Positions 25,680 to 35,012 are shown, counted from the stretch's first letter. The stretch: 64,000 bases of DNA from Streptomyces phaeochromogenes (GCF_001418655.1 NZ_LIQZ01000105.1:37639-101638), one strand, 5' to 3'. The notes: generated by a model not told the origin, from the letters alone. Numbers and translations are program-made.

Positions 25680-26776
25680 CCACGATGCTTGCCCTGCGCG
25701 CCCATCGCGACGCCAGCACCCTGGTCCTGGAGGACATCCCCGTTCCCGAGCCCGGTCCGATGGACGTCGTCGTGCGGGTCGCCTCCGCCGGCCTGGCGCC
25801 GGGGATCATGCGCCTGCTCAAAATGGGCGCGTTCAAGCATCTGCCGACCACCCTCGGCTTCGAGGCCGCCGGCACCATCGCCGCCGTCGGCAGCGACGCC
25901 ACCGGCGTCCGTATCGGTGACCGGGTCAGGGCGCACACCCTCCTGAACTGCCGTACCTGCATCTACTGCCGTACCGACCGCGACATGATGTGCTCGCAGC
26001 AGTCCATGATGGGCTACGCCGCCTTCAACGACTCCTCGATGCCCCTCTACGACGAGTACCACAACGGCGTGCTCGCCGAATACGTACGCATCCCGTACTG
26101 GCTGGTCGACCCGCTGCCGGAATCCGTCGGCTTCGACATCGCCGCCAAGGTCCTCACCATGGGCAACGCGGTACGCGCACTCAAGTGGGCCGAGCTGCCG
26201 ATGGGATCCACGATCGTCGTCACCGCCGCGACCGGTGCCATGGGCAGCGCGACGGTCAAGCTCGCGAAGCACTTCGGTGTCGCCGACCTCATCCTCGTCG
26301 GCCGCCACAGAGACCGGCTCAAGGCCGTCGCCGGGCTGTCCGGTGGCATCCCGACCAGCGTCGTCGCCCTGGACGAACTCCCCGACGACTGGGCGACCAC
26401 CGGCGCGCTCGCCGGCAGGCTGCGTGAACTGGCACCCGGCGGAGCACACGCGGTCCTCGACTACGTCCCCGACGGGCCGGTCACCGGTCAGGCCATGGCC
26501 GGGGTCGCGACCGGCGGCGCACTGGTGCACATGGGAGGCAATATGACGCCGCTGCAGCAGTCACCGATGGCACTCATGATGAACATGTGGCGGTTCGTCG
26601 GGACCCGCGCCTGTACCCGCAACGACGCGCTGGAGGTCCTGCGCCTGCTGGAGACCGGTGCGCTCACCGCTGACGAGCTCATCACCCATCGGTTCCCGCT
26701 CAGCGATGCGATGGGGGCCGTCGACGCTGTCCAACGCCGTGACGAACCCATGTGGATGCCCGTGATCAATCCCTGA
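25676..26776 (+). CDS. Zinc-binding alcohol dehydrogenase (MDR family)
   Basis: A 366-residue MDR dehydrogenase. Cys-rich structural-zinc loop: LLNCRTCIYCRTDRDMMCSQ. Nucleotide-binding region: VVTAATGAMGSATVKLAKHF. The catalytic-zinc cysteine region near residue 40 (SAGLAPGIMRLL) lacks the usual Cys, so it may act as a reductase without a catalytic zinc. It is coupled by ATGA overlap to the bicupin gene and likely processes an aldehyde or alcohol from the same pathway. Confidence 0.85.
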   Translation: MTTMLALRAHRDASTLVLEDIPVPEPGPMDVVVRVASAGLAPGIMRLLKMGAFKHLPTTLGFEAAGTIAAVGSDATGVRIGDRVRAHTLLNCRTCIYCRTDRDMMCSQQSMMGYAAFNDSSMPLYDEYHNGVLAEYVRIPYWLVDPLPESVGFDIAAKVLTMGNAVRALKWAELPMGSTIVVTAATGAMGSATVKLAKHFGVADLILVGRHRDRLKAVAGLSGGIPTSVVALDELPDDWATTGALAGRLRELAPGGAHAVLDYVPDGPVTGQAMAGVATGGALVHMGGNMTPLQQSPMALMMNMWRFVGTRACTRNDALEVLRLLETGALTADELITHRFPLSDAMGAVDAVQRRDEPMWMPVINP

Positions 26777-26843
26777 TCCTGGGCACGAGTCCGTCATCGT
26801 GTGCAGCGAAGCCATCGAGGATCCAGCGAGAGGAAACCGGAAA

Positions 26844-27728
26844 GTGTCCGAAACGGAAGCCGTACGCAGCGAAGGGCCGCCCCTGCTCGCGGTGATCGGG
26901 GCGGGCGGGCTCTGTGGCAGCTACCTGTTGGAGGCGGCGCGGCGGGCTCCGTTCCGGGTCCGTGCGGTGGTGCACGGGCCGGCGGGCCGTGCACGGGTGG
27001 CCGCCCTGGGCGCCGACGAGATCGTCGAGGCCGATCTCGCGGAGCCCGACTCCGTCCGCCGGGCGGTGAAGGGCGCCGACTCCGTGTTCATGATCCCGCC
27101 GGCGTTCCACCCGGAGGAGGACATCTTCGCGATCAGGGCGCTGGAGGCGGCCGAGAACGCGGGCGCGCGCCGGTTCGTGTACCTGTCCGTCCTCCACCCG
27201 CACACTCCCGGGCTCCGTCACCACCTGCGCAAGGCCAACGCCGAGGCCGCCGTGCGGGGTTCGGACCTGGACTGGACGATCCTCCAGCCATCGATGTTCG
27301 CTCAGATCGTCCTGTCGACGTGGGGGAGGGCTCCCGCCGGGCAGGTCGACGTGCCGTTCGACGTCAATCACCGGTTCTCCTTCATCGACTTGCGTGAGCT
27401 CGCCGAGGTCGGCGTCAAGGTGCTGTCCGAGCAGGGCCACGCCTCGGCGACCTACGAACTGGCGGGACCCACCACCACGCCGGCCGAGGCCCTGCGCATC
27501 GCGGGGCGTGCACGAGGCGTGCAGCTCGAGGCGCGGACGGTCGACTGGGCAAAGGCGCCGCTCCCGCCAGGAGTGGCGGACGATCCGTCCCGGGGCCCCG
27601 ACATGCGGGCCATGTGGCAGGACTACGACCGGCACGGCCTGCACGGCAACAGCAACGTCCTGCGGATGCTGCTCGGCCACGAACCCGCGTCCTTCGAGGA
27701 AGCGACCGCCGCGTTCGACGTCCCCTGA
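26844..27728 (+). CDS. NmrA-like NAD(P)-binding protein (atypical SDR)
   Basis: A 294-residue extended/atypical SDR. The N-terminal dinucleotide motif is LLAVIGAGGLCGSYLLEAAR, then ADLAEPDSVRRAVKGADSVF and RRFVYLSVLHPH, as in NmrA/HSCARG-like proteins. Members are redox sensors, isoflavone-reductase-like enzymes or NAD(P)H:quinone reductases. The GTG at 26844 has a GAGAGG site; a GTG at 26799 is in frame but has no site. It ends the 21.8-27.7 kb run and converges with a TetR gene. Confidence 0.87.
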   Translation: MSETEAVRSEGPPLLAVIGAGGLCGSYLLEAARRAPFRVRAVVHGPAGRARVAALGADEIVEADLAEPDSVRRAVKGADSVFMIPPAFHPEEDIFAIRALEAAENAGARRFVYLSVLHPHTPGLRHHLRKANAEAAVRGSDLDWTILQPSMFAQIVLSTWGRAPAGQVDVPFDVNHRFSFIDLRELAEVGVKVLSEQGHASATYELAGPTTTPAEALRIAGRARGVQLEARTVDWAKAPLPPGVADDPSRGPDMRAMWQDYDRHGLHGNSNVLRMLLGHEPASFEEATAAFDVP

Positions 27729-27772
27729 GACCCCGCATCGTGCCCACGATCGCCCGCCAACCGTGACGGCAG

Positions 27773-28402
27773 TCAAGCGCTCGCGGAGCTGACGGGCCGT
27801 AGGCCGTGGAGGACGGTGTCGACGATCTGTTCGGCCAGTCCGTCCGGGAGGTCGGGGTCGTGGCGTATGAACGCCCGGGTGAGCAGGGGGCCGACGAACA
27901 TTTCGACAGCCAGTTCCAGGTCGACGTCCGTACGAAGTTCCCCGTTCGTCCGGCCTCGGCGGAGGACCTCCAGGCCGAGGTCACGCCGGGGAGTGATCAC
28001 GCCGGAATGGTAGGCGGCCCATAGTTTCGGGCTGCTCCTCATCTGGGCGTGCGCGTTGTGCAGGATCGCTGACAGGCCGCTGACCAGGGCGCGTTGGCGC
28101 AGCGACTCCAGCAGCACGACCAGGTCGTCGCGCATCGAGGTGCCGGGGAGCTCGGGCTCCGCGGGCTCGGCGGCCCACATGACGTCGACGAACAGATCCT
28201 CCTTGTCGCTCCAGCGCCGGTAGATGGCGGCCTTGCCGACACCGGCGGAGCGAGCGATGCGTTCGATGGAGACATCGGCCAGCGGAACGCCGTCCTCCAG
28301 GAGTTGCATCACCCCATCCAGGATGGCCTGTTCCACGGCTTCGCTGCGGGGACGACCGCGGGTGGATCCGTACGATGGCGGACGGCTCTCGGCACTGCTC
28401 AT
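27773..28402 (-). CDS. TetR/AcrR-family regulator
   Basis: A 209-residue regulator with HTH STRGRPRSEAVEQAILDGVM, VSIERIARSAGVGKAAIYRR and WSDKEDLF. The C-terminal TetR_C domain includes VLLESLRQRALVSGLSAILH and LELAVEMFVGPLLTRAFIRH. It is convergent with the NmrA-like gene and lies about 660 bp from the divergent pao operon. Its target is not evident from repeats; it may regulate the NmrA-like gene or an unlinked pump. Confidence 0.92.
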   Translation of the reverse strand: MSSAESRPPSYGSTRGRPRSEAVEQAILDGVMQLLEDGVPLADVSIERIARSAGVGKAAIYRRWSDKEDLFVDVMWAAEPAEPELPGTSMRDDLVVLLESLRQRALVSGLSAILHNAHAQMRSSPKLWAAYHSGVITPRRDLGLEVLRRGRTNGELRTDVDLELAVEMFVGPLLTRAFIRHDPDLPDGLAEQIVDTVLHGLRPVSSASA

Positions 28403-28529
28403 GGCATCCCGCTCCTTTCGTTCGCGGTGCGCCGATGTACGTGGCTCGGGCCGCGTCGGGACTGCGTCTGCAGAGCGGCGCTCACCTGTGCCTGGTGACC
28501 TGTGTCCCAGGTTTTTCTGCTGTCCGGGG

Positions 28530-28712
28530 CTAGTTCAACGATCGACTGCCGACGGCAAGGGCGTCGGGGTTCAGTTCCTCGACCGAGCGGTGGAGCAGCC
28601 GGTGAATGGCGTCCTTGTCGTCCGGGGAGAGCGGCGAGGCCGTCTCCGATTCGATCCGACGGGCGATCGACGCCGCACGAGCGGCCGTCGCGTGTCCCTG
28701 TAGCGGAACTGC
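28530..28712 (-). pseudogene. Probable MarR-family C-terminal remnant
   Basis: The reverse strand reads AVPLQGHATAARAASIARRI, ESETASPLSPDDKDAIHRLL and HRSVEELNPDAL to a TAG. This fits the C-terminal dimerisation helices of a MarR protein; no winged helix or start remains. It would have been divergent from the pao operon, with a MarR-like site (AAACGCTTG core) still lying between. The rest of this 660-bp gap holds only promoter-like sequence. Confidence 0.45.
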
Positions 28713-28751
28713 ATAGGAGCAAAGAGTCGTGTGAGTGTAAAGATGCTTGAT

Positions 28752-28766
28752 GCATAAACGCTTGCT
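28752..28766 (+). promoter_or_regulatory. MarR-type operator-like site upstream of the pao operon
   Basis: GCATAAACGCTTGCT shares the 9-bp core AAACGCTTG with the palindromic site at 44293-44319 before the aldehyde dehydrogenase. It lies about 300 bp before the pao start. The match is short. Confidence 0.3.
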
Positions 28767-29061
28767 TGGTAGTCATCAGGAGGTTAATGCTAGACCTGTG
28801 CTCCGGACCCTGGCCCTGATCACCGACGGCTCTTCGGCCGGCGGTGCCGCCTGCGCCCAGCCCTTGACCGCCGCGCCTGACGGCCTGCCCCATCCGGCTG
28901 TCGGTCTTACCTCCGGTGCCAACCAGTCTTCCCACCGGTACGAGGAAACAGCAGTCGGCCTGAGCAACGGGCGCGCCTTCGCGGAACGGCACGGCCATGT
29001 CTGAGCCCCCGACGATCACCCGCCGCCCCATCGACCCGCACCCCATTGAGGGAGAGTGGAC

Positions 29062-29703
29062 ATGTCCGCCGAACATCCCGTCCAAGCCCAGACTCCTCCC
29101 GTCGAGTCCCCATCCGCGCCCACCCGGCGTACCTTCATCGCCACGACCACGGCTGTAGGCGGGGCCGCCGTGGTCGGCGACCTGGTCGCAGGGTCGCCCG
29201 CGCTCGCCGAGGAAGCGGACGGCGTCGAGGCGCCACCTGGCAGCCGTGTCGCCTTGACGGTCAACGGTGTCCGGCGCACCGTCACGGTCGACAACCGCAC
29301 CTCGCTCCTCGACCTGCTGCGCGAGCATCTCGACCTGACCGGTTCGAAGAAGGGCTGCAACGCCGGTGCCTGCGGCGCCTGCACGGTCCTGGTCGACGGA
29401 CGCCGGGTCAACTCCTGTCTGACGCTGGCCGTGCGTCTGGAAGGCGCCGAGGTCACCACGATCGAGGGCCTGGCCAAGGGCGACCGGCTCCACCCGCTGC
29501 AGCAGGCGTTCATCGACCAGGACGCCTTCCAGTGCGGCTTCTGCACGCCGGGGCAGATCGTGTCCGGTGCCGGGTGCATCCAGGAGGGTCACACCGGTTC
29601 GCCGGAGGAGATCCGGGAGTGGATGAGCGGCAACCTCTGCCGCTGCGGCTGCTACCTGAAGATCGAGCGCGCGGTCGAGCAGGCCGCCGGCCGGAAGGGC
29701 TGA
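29062..29703 (+). CDS. paoA: Aldehyde oxidoreductase 2Fe-2S subunit with Tat leader (PaoA-like)
   Basis: A 213-residue small subunit of a xanthine-dehydrogenase-family molybdenum enzyme. A Tat signal (TRRTFIATTTAVGGAAVVG, cleavage near PALA-EEA) precedes the plant-ferredoxin domain with CNAGACGACTVL and the second cluster domain with CGFCTPGQ and NLCRCGCY. Export with bound partners is known for E. coli PaoABC. The ATG at 29062 follows GGGAGAG. The leader and its 5' flank are very similar to those of the amidohydrolase at 46.2 kb. Confidence 0.92.
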   Translation: MSAEHPVQAQTPPVESPSAPTRRTFIATTTAVGGAAVVGDLVAGSPALAEEADGVEAPPGSRVALTVNGVRRTVTVDNRTSLLDLLREHLDLTGSKKGCNAGACGACTVLVDGRRVNSCLTLAVRLEGAEVTTIEGLAKGDRLHPLQQAFIDQDAFQCGFCTPGQIVSGAGCIQEGHTGSPEEIREWMSGNLCRCGCYLKIERAVEQAAGRKG

Positions 29704-29707
29704 TCCC

Positions 29708-30688
29708 ATGTATCCCTTCACCTACACCAAGGCCGCGGACACGCGAGAGGCACTCAACGCCGGTCGGCGCGGCGGGCGTTACATCGCAGGCGGCACCACG
29801 CTCGTCGACCTCATGCGGGAGACCGTCGAACACCCCGACACGCTCGTCGACATCAGCGCGCTGCCGCTGCGCGAGGTCACCGTCACCGAGCGAGGGGGCC
29901 TGCGCGTCGGCGCACTCGTGCGGATGTCCGAGGCCGCCGCCCACCCCAAGGTCCGCACCCTCTACCCGGTCATCTCCCAGGCGCTGGAGCTGAGCGCATC
30001 CGCCCAGCTGCGGAACATGGCCACCATCGGCGGCAACATCATGCAGCGCACCCGCTGCACCTACTTCCGCGACGTGAGCGCCGACTGCAACAAGCGCGAC
30101 CCCGGCTCGGGCTGCGCGGCGCGGGAAGGCTTCAACCGCACCCACGCGATCCTCGGCACCTCCGACGACTGCGTGGCCACCCACCCCTCCGACGTCGCCG
30201 TCGCCTTCGCCGCGCTGGAAGCGACGGTGCACCTGCTGGGCCCGGACGGCGAACGCCGTGTCGCCTTCACCGACTTCCTGCTGCAGCCGGGCAGCACCCC
30301 ACAGCGCGAACAGGCCCTCCGGCAGGGCGAGTTGATCACGGCGGTCGAGATCCCGGCCCTTCCGCGCCCTCTGAAGTCCGGCTACTTGAAGGTGCGCGAC
30401 CGGCAGTCGTACGAGTTCGCGCTCACGTCGGCCGCCGTCGCACTGCACGTGCGCGGTGGCGTGATCCAGGAGGCGAAGGTGGCCGCCGGGGGAGTGGGCA
30501 CGGTGCCGTGGAAGCTGCCCGCCGTCGAGTTGCATCTCGTGGGTGAGCGTCCCTCGGCGTCGTTGTGGGCTGCCGCCGCGCAGCAAGCGGGCGTCGGGGC
30601 CCGCCCCCTTGCGCACAACCGTTTCAAGGTCGAGCTGCTCAAACGCACCGTCGAACGCCAGCTGAGCACCGTAGGAGGCACCAAATGA
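29708..30688 (+). CDS. paoB: Aldehyde oxidoreductase FAD-binding subunit (PaoB-like)
   Basis: A 326-residue FAD subunit. The FAD loop is RRGGRYIAGGTTLVDLMRE with QLRNMATIGGNIMQRTRCTY. The Cys cluster RCTYFRDVSADCNKR with GSGCAA is the extra 4Fe-4S motif found in PaoB-type subunits. It is 4 bp after paoA and overlaps paoC by 4 bp (ATGA), a single translational unit. It passes electrons from the molybdenum centre through FAD to an acceptor. Confidence 0.92.
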   Translation: MYPFTYTKAADTREALNAGRRGGRYIAGGTTLVDLMRETVEHPDTLVDISALPLREVTVTERGGLRVGALVRMSEAAAHPKVRTLYPVISQALELSASAQLRNMATIGGNIMQRTRCTYFRDVSADCNKRDPGSGCAAREGFNRTHAILGTSDDCVATHPSDVAVAFAALEATVHLLGPDGERRVAFTDFLLQPGSTPQREQALRQGELITAVEIPALPRPLKSGYLKVRDRQSYEFALTSAAVALHVRGGVIQEAKVAAGGVGTVPWKLPAVELHLVGERPSASLWAAAAQQAGVGARPLAHNRFKVELLKRTVERQLSTVGGTK

Positions 30689-32874
30689 GCCCGCAGCCGC
30701 AGGCAGCCGTCGGTGCGGCGGAGCCCCGGGTCGACGCACGGCTGAGGGTGACCGGCAAAGCGAAGTACGCCGCCGACAACAGCCCCGACGGGGTCGTGCA
30801 CGCGGTTCTTGTCGAGAGCAGCGTCGGCCGGGGCCGTGTCACCGGCATCGATGCCCGTGCCGCCGAAGCCGAAGCCGGCGTCCTGAAGGTGATCAGTCAC
30901 CTCAACGCGCCCAAGCTGCCGCCCGTCCAGGGGGGATTCCCGCCGGGCCAGCGGCTGCGTGCCTTCCAGGACGACCGGGTCCGGTTCTTCGGTCAGCCGG
31001 TCGCGGTCGTGGTGGCGACTACGCTGGAGAGTGCACAGCACGCCGCGAGCCTGGTGCGGGTCTCCTACGATGCCGAGTCCGTCTCGACCGACATCAGCGT
31101 CGCCGAACCCGCCGACGACCCCGAGACCTATGCACGTGGCGACGCCGAAGCAGCCCTGGAATCCGCCCCGGTCCGGCTGGACCTGACGTACCGGATGGCC
31201 CGCAACCACCACAATCCGATGGAGCCGCACGCCACCGTCGCCCACTGGGACGGTGACCGGCTGACCGTCTGGGAGAAGACCCAGAACGTGGTGGGCGCCG
31301 TGCGCACTCTGGCCGGTGAGTTCGGCATCCCGCCCGGCAACGTCCGCGTCATCTCGCCGTTCGTCGGCGGGGCCTTCGGCAGCGCCGCCCGTACCTACGT
31401 GCACGCCGTCACCGCGGCCCTGGCCGCCCGCGAAGTGAAACGCCCCGTGAAACTCGTCCTCACGCGAAGGCAGTTGTACTTCGGCGTGGGATTTCGGCCC
31501 GCATACGAGTACGACCTGAGCCTCGGCGGCAACCGGCAGGGCCGCCTGACCGCGTCGGCGCACGACATCCGCACCGAGAGCTCCCGCTACGAACGGCACA
31601 GCGAACACGTCCTGGAACCCGGCCGGATGCTCTACAGCACACCCAACGTCCGTCAGGCCTACCGTCATGTCCCGCTGGACGTGAGTACGCCGTGGTTCAT
31701 GCGCGGCCCCGGCTACGCCAGCGGCGCCTTCCCCGTCGAGTCGGCGATGGACGAACTCGCCCACGAACTGGGCCTGGACCCGATCGAGTTGCGGCTGCGC
31801 AACGAACCCGCCGACGACGAGTCGACCAATCTGCCGTTCTCCACCCGTCGCCTGCGTGACTGCTACCGCGCGGGCGCCCGCGAGTTCGGCTGGCACCGGC
31901 GCAACCCCAAGCCCCGCTCGACGCGTGACGGTGACTGGCTCATCGGTATGGGGATGGCCGCCGGTGTCTACGACACCCAGCGCAGCGCGGCCCAGGCCTC
32001 GGTCAGGCTCGACGCCGACGGCACCGCCCTGGTGCAGTCCGCGACCAGCGACATGGGTCCCGGCACCGCGACCTCCATGACCCAGGTCGCTGCCGACGCC
32101 CTCGGCCTGACCATGCGTCAGGTGACGTTCCGGCTCGGCGACTCCCTCATGCCCCCGGCCCCCGTCCACGCGGGCTCCCAGACCATGGCCAGTGTCGGCT
32201 CCGCCGTTCAGGACGGGTGCGACAAGCTGCGCAAGCAGGCGATCACGCTCGCGGTCAAGGACGAGGACTCACCGCTGTACGGGGCCGACGCCGCAGACAT
32301 CGTCGTACGAGGCGGCCGGCTGTTTGTGAAGGACGAGCCCACCCGCGGGGAGACGTACCAGCGCCTTCTGGCCCGCAACAACCGCACCCACCTCGAAGCG
32401 ATGGGCTCGTACGCCGGGGCGCCGGAGTCGGAGAAGTTCTCCTTCTACGCCTACGCCGCGACCTTCGCGGAAGTCGCCGTCGACGCCCGTCTCGGCCTGG
32501 TACGGGTCCGGCGCATGGTCGGCGTGTACGACGCCGCCCGGATCATCAACCCGAGGCTCGCGGACAGTCAGGCCATCGGGGCCATGGTCGGCGGTATCGG
32601 TCATGCCCTCCTGGAGCACACGGTCACCGACCACCGCGACGGCCGGATCGTCAACGCCAACCTTGCCGACTACCTCGTGCCGACACACGCCGACATGCCC
32701 GACATGAAAGCCATCTACATCGAGGGTGAGGACTACGAAGCCGACCCGATCGGCGTCAAGGGACTCGGTGAGATCGTCATCGTCGGAGTGGCACCCGCCA
32801 TAGCCAACGCAGTCTTCAACGCCACCGGCCGCCGCATCCGCGAACTGCCCATCACCGCCGAAGCACTGCTCTGA
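30685..32874 (+). CDS. paoC: Aldehyde oxidoreductase molybdopterin subunit (PaoC-like)
   Basis: A 729-residue molybdenum-binding subunit. Domains: N-terminal aldehyde oxidase a/b hammerhead (KAKYAADNSPDGVVHAVLVE), MoCo domain 1 (FVGGAFGSAARTYVHAVTAA) and domain 2, and the C-terminal GVKGLGEIVIVG with the catalytic Glu. It oxidises aromatic aldehydes to acids. No XdhC/PaoD-type cofactor-insertion gene follows; instead there is a 12-bp hairpin terminator. Substrates may be the aldehydes made or used by the neighbouring aromatic pathways. Confidence 0.93.
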   Translation: MSPQPQAAVGAAEPRVDARLRVTGKAKYAADNSPDGVVHAVLVESSVGRGRVTGIDARAAEAEAGVLKVISHLNAPKLPPVQGGFPPGQRLRAFQDDRVRFFGQPVAVVVATTLESAQHAASLVRVSYDAESVSTDISVAEPADDPETYARGDAEAALESAPVRLDLTYRMARNHHNPMEPHATVAHWDGDRLTVWEKTQNVVGAVRTLAGEFGIPPGNVRVISPFVGGAFGSAARTYVHAVTAALAAREVKRPVKLVLTRRQLYFGVGFRPAYEYDLSLGGNRQGRLTASAHDIRTESSRYERHSEHVLEPGRMLYSTPNVRQAYRHVPLDVSTPWFMRGPGYASGAFPVESAMDELAHELGLDPIELRLRNEPADDESTNLPFSTRRLRDCYRAGAREFGWHRRNPKPRSTRDGDWLIGMGMAAGVYDTQRSAAQASVRLDADGTALVQSATSDMGPGTATSMTQVAADALGLTMRQVTFRLGDSLMPPAPVHAGSQTMASVGSAVQDGCDKLRKQAITLAVKDEDSPLYGADAADIVVRGGRLFVKDEPTRGETYQRLLARNNRTHLEAMGSYAGAPESEKFSFYAYAATFAEVAVDARLGLVRVRRMVGVYDAARIINPRLADSQAIGAMVGGIGHALLEHTVTDHRDGRIVNANLADYLVPTHADMPDMKAIYIEGEDYEADPIGVKGLGEIVIVGVAPAIANAVFNATGRRIRELPITAEALL

Positions 32875-32878
32875 GCCT

Positions 32879-32911
32879 CCGGGTGGCCGGTGCGCCCAAC
32901 CGGCCACCCGG
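32879..32911 (+). terminator. 12-bp perfect hairpin terminator after paoC
   Basis: CCGGGTGGCCGG pairs with CCGGCCACCCGG around a 9-base loop, 5 bp after the paoC stop. Confidence 0.75.
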
Positions 32912-33081
32912 CCATCGGGGCTCCCAAGCGTCCGGCGGCCTGCGATGCCGCACCGCCGGGCACGGTCCGTCGCCACGTCCTCTCCCCCAGGATGCGGCGG
33001 CGGACCCCTCACAAGTCACCCCGCACGCTGTCAGGCAGCACAGCCGACGGGCATCCCGCGTACCGAGTGGTGTGCGGTCGG

Positions 33082-33747
33082 TCATGCGCCGGGGTGGGCG
33101 TAGCCGTTCTGGTAGGCGATCACGACGAGTTGGGCGCGGTCGCGGACGCCGAGCTTGGTCATGATGCGGTTCACGTGGGTCTTGGCGGTCGATGGCGAGA
33201 TGTGGAGCTGTTCGGCGATGGCGTCGTTGGAGAGTCCGGCGGCCACGAAGTGGAGCACTTGGCGCTCGCGGTCGGTCAGGGCCGTCAGCGCCGGGGTCGG
33301 AGTGCTCGTCATGTCGGGTGAGGCGAGGTAGTGGGAGATGAGTGTCCTGGTCGCCCTGGGGGACAGCAGCGCCTCTCCGCGGGCGACCAGCCGGATGGCG
33401 TCGAGAAGGTAGGAGAGCTCCACGCCCTTTCCGAGGAACCCGCTGGCCCCGGCGCGCAGCGCGTGGAAGACGTGCTCGTCGGCTTCGAAGGTCGTCAGGA
33501 TCAGCACCCGGACGCCCGCGAGGTCTTCGTCCGCGGAGATGGCACGCGTGGCGGCGAGGCCGTCCATGTCCGGCATCCGGATGTCCATCAGTACGACGTC
33601 GGCACGGGTGCTGCGGGCCAGCGCGACCGCCTCTGCACCCGTCGCCGCCTCTCCGACGACCTCCAGGTCCGGCTCCGACTCGATGAGCATGCGGAAGCTG
33701 GAGCGTACGAGGGCCTGGTCGTCGGCGAGCAGAACGCGGACGGTCAT
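33082..33747 (-). CDS. NarL/LuxR-family response regulator
   Basis: A 221-residue regulator. Receiver domain: VRVLLADDQALVRSSFRMLI with the phospho-acceptor Asp in ADVVLMDIRMPDMDG and Lys in GFLGKGVE. The LuxR HTH follows: LTDREREVL-type (LTDRERQVLHFVAAGLSNDA, STAKTHVNRIMTKLG). The ATG at 33747 overlaps the kinase stop (ATGA), so they are a coupled two-component pair. Likely target: the ABC exporter encoded just upstream. Confidence 0.95.
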   Translation of the reverse strand: MTVRVLLADDQALVRSSFRMLIESEPDLEVVGEAATGAEAVALARSTRADVVLMDIRMPDMDGLAATRAISADEDLAGVRVLILTTFEADEHVFHALRAGASGFLGKGVELSYLLDAIRLVARGEALLSPRATRTLISHYLASPDMTSTPTPALTALTDRERQVLHFVAAGLSNDAIAEQLHISPSTAKTHVNRIMTKLGVRDRAQLVVIAYQNGYAHPGA

Positions 33748-35012
33748 CCCTGCCTCCCATCGGCGGCGGTCGCGGGCAGGGCCGTGCCCGGCCACTGTGA
33801 CGTGCGAGTGTCGGACGGTGGTCCGGCCGGGGGCAGCGGTAGACGCACGACGAGACAGAAATGACCGTCGGTGTCTGCACCGGCATGGAGGCTGCCACCG
33901 ACCGCGTGGGCTCGCTCGCGCATGCCCGTCAGCCCGTGTCCGGTGCCCGTCGCGGCCGCCGGGTACGGTCCGGAGTCCAGGGGGTTGGTGATCCGGATGC
34001 GCAGTTCGTCGGGCCCGTAGTCGACGAGCAGGTCCGCCTCGGAGGTCGGGCCGTGCTTGTGTGCGTTGGTCAGCCCCTCCTGGACGACGCGGTAGGCGGT
34101 CAGGTCGATGGCGGTCGGGAGGGGGCGTGGGTGGCCGGCCTGCCGCTGGCGGATGCTCAGCCCGGCGGCGGTCAGCGATTCGAGAAGCCCTCCGAGGCGG
34201 GACAGGCCGGGCACAGGCTCGGTCGGTTGCGTCTCGTCCGCCTTGTCGTCCCCGGACTGGCGCAGTACGTGCAGCAGCGGGCCCAGTTCGTCCAGGACCG
34301 TGCGGCCGGCGTCACGGATGTGACCGAGCGCCACCTCGGCCTGATCGGGCCGGCCTCGCAGGAAGTGACCGGCGACCCCTGCCTGAATGGTGATCAGCGC
34401 GATGTGGTGGGCGATCACGTCGTGGAGTTCCCGCGCGATGCGCAGCCGCTCCTCGGCGACCCGGCGGCGTGCCTCTTCTTCCTTACTCGCCTCCGCCCGC
34501 AGCGCTCGTTCCTCCATCGCGGCGGCGTAGTCGTGCCAGGTGCGTACGGTGGCCCCGACGGCGGCGAACATCCCGGTCCAGGCGAACACGGCGCCGGCCT
34601 CCGGGCCGGCGGCCGAATCCGTCGCATAGGTGATGACTGCGTACAGGGAGAGGGCCGTGCACGAGACGGCGATCAAGGCGATCCGCCGACGGACCGTTCG
34701 GGCCACGGTGTAGACCGCGATCAACGCGGCGACCTTCAGCACCCGCGACGGATACGACGCGAGGACGGTGAAGGCCACCTCCCCGAGCACTGTCAGCGCC
34801 AGGACGGGCAGCGGGGCCCGGCGGCGGGCCAGCAGAAGCAGGAACGCGGCCGCCGCGGCGACGGCGTCGGCGCCCGACGGCTGTACGCCGTCGGGCCACC
34901 GTCCGAACAGCAGGGGCAGCAGGCCGATACCGCCCACGAGGGTGGCGAGGGTGGCATCCAGCAGGCGCGGGTGAGCGCCGGTTACCCGTTGCAGCGACGC
35001 CGGTCCGATCAC
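33744..35012 (-). CDS. Sensor histidine kinase, HisKA_3 (NarX/DesK-like)
   Basis: A 422-residue membrane kinase. About five or six N-terminal helices (LVGGIGLLPLLFG to FAWTGMFAAVGATVRTWHDY), a coiled-coil linker (EERALRAEASKEEEARRRVA), the H-box RIARELHDVIAHHIALITIQ and a HATPase domain ending GTGHGLTGMRERAHAVGGSL. No large extracellular sensor is present, so it probably senses within the membrane. It is paired with the response regulator and precedes it. Confidence 0.94.
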   Translation of the reverse strand: MIGPASLQRVTGAHPRLLDATLATLVGGIGLLPLLFGRWPDGVQPSGADAVAAAAAFLLLLARRRAPLPVLALTVLGEVAFTVLASYPSRVLKVAALIAVYTVARTVRRRIALIAVSCTALSLYAVITYATDSAAGPEAGAVFAWTGMFAAVGATVRTWHDYAAAMEERALRAEASKEEEARRRVAEERLRIARELHDVIAHHIALITIQAGVAGHFLRGRPDQAEVALGHIRDAGRTVLDELGPLLHVLRQSGDDKADETQPTEPVPGLSRLGGLLESLTAAGLSIRQRQAGHPRPLPTAIDLTAYRVVQEGLTNAHKHGPTSEADLLVDYGPDELRIRITNPLDSGPYPAAATGTGHGLTGMRERAHAVGGSLHAGADTDGHFCLVVRLPLPPAGPPSDTRTSQWPGTALPATAADGRQG

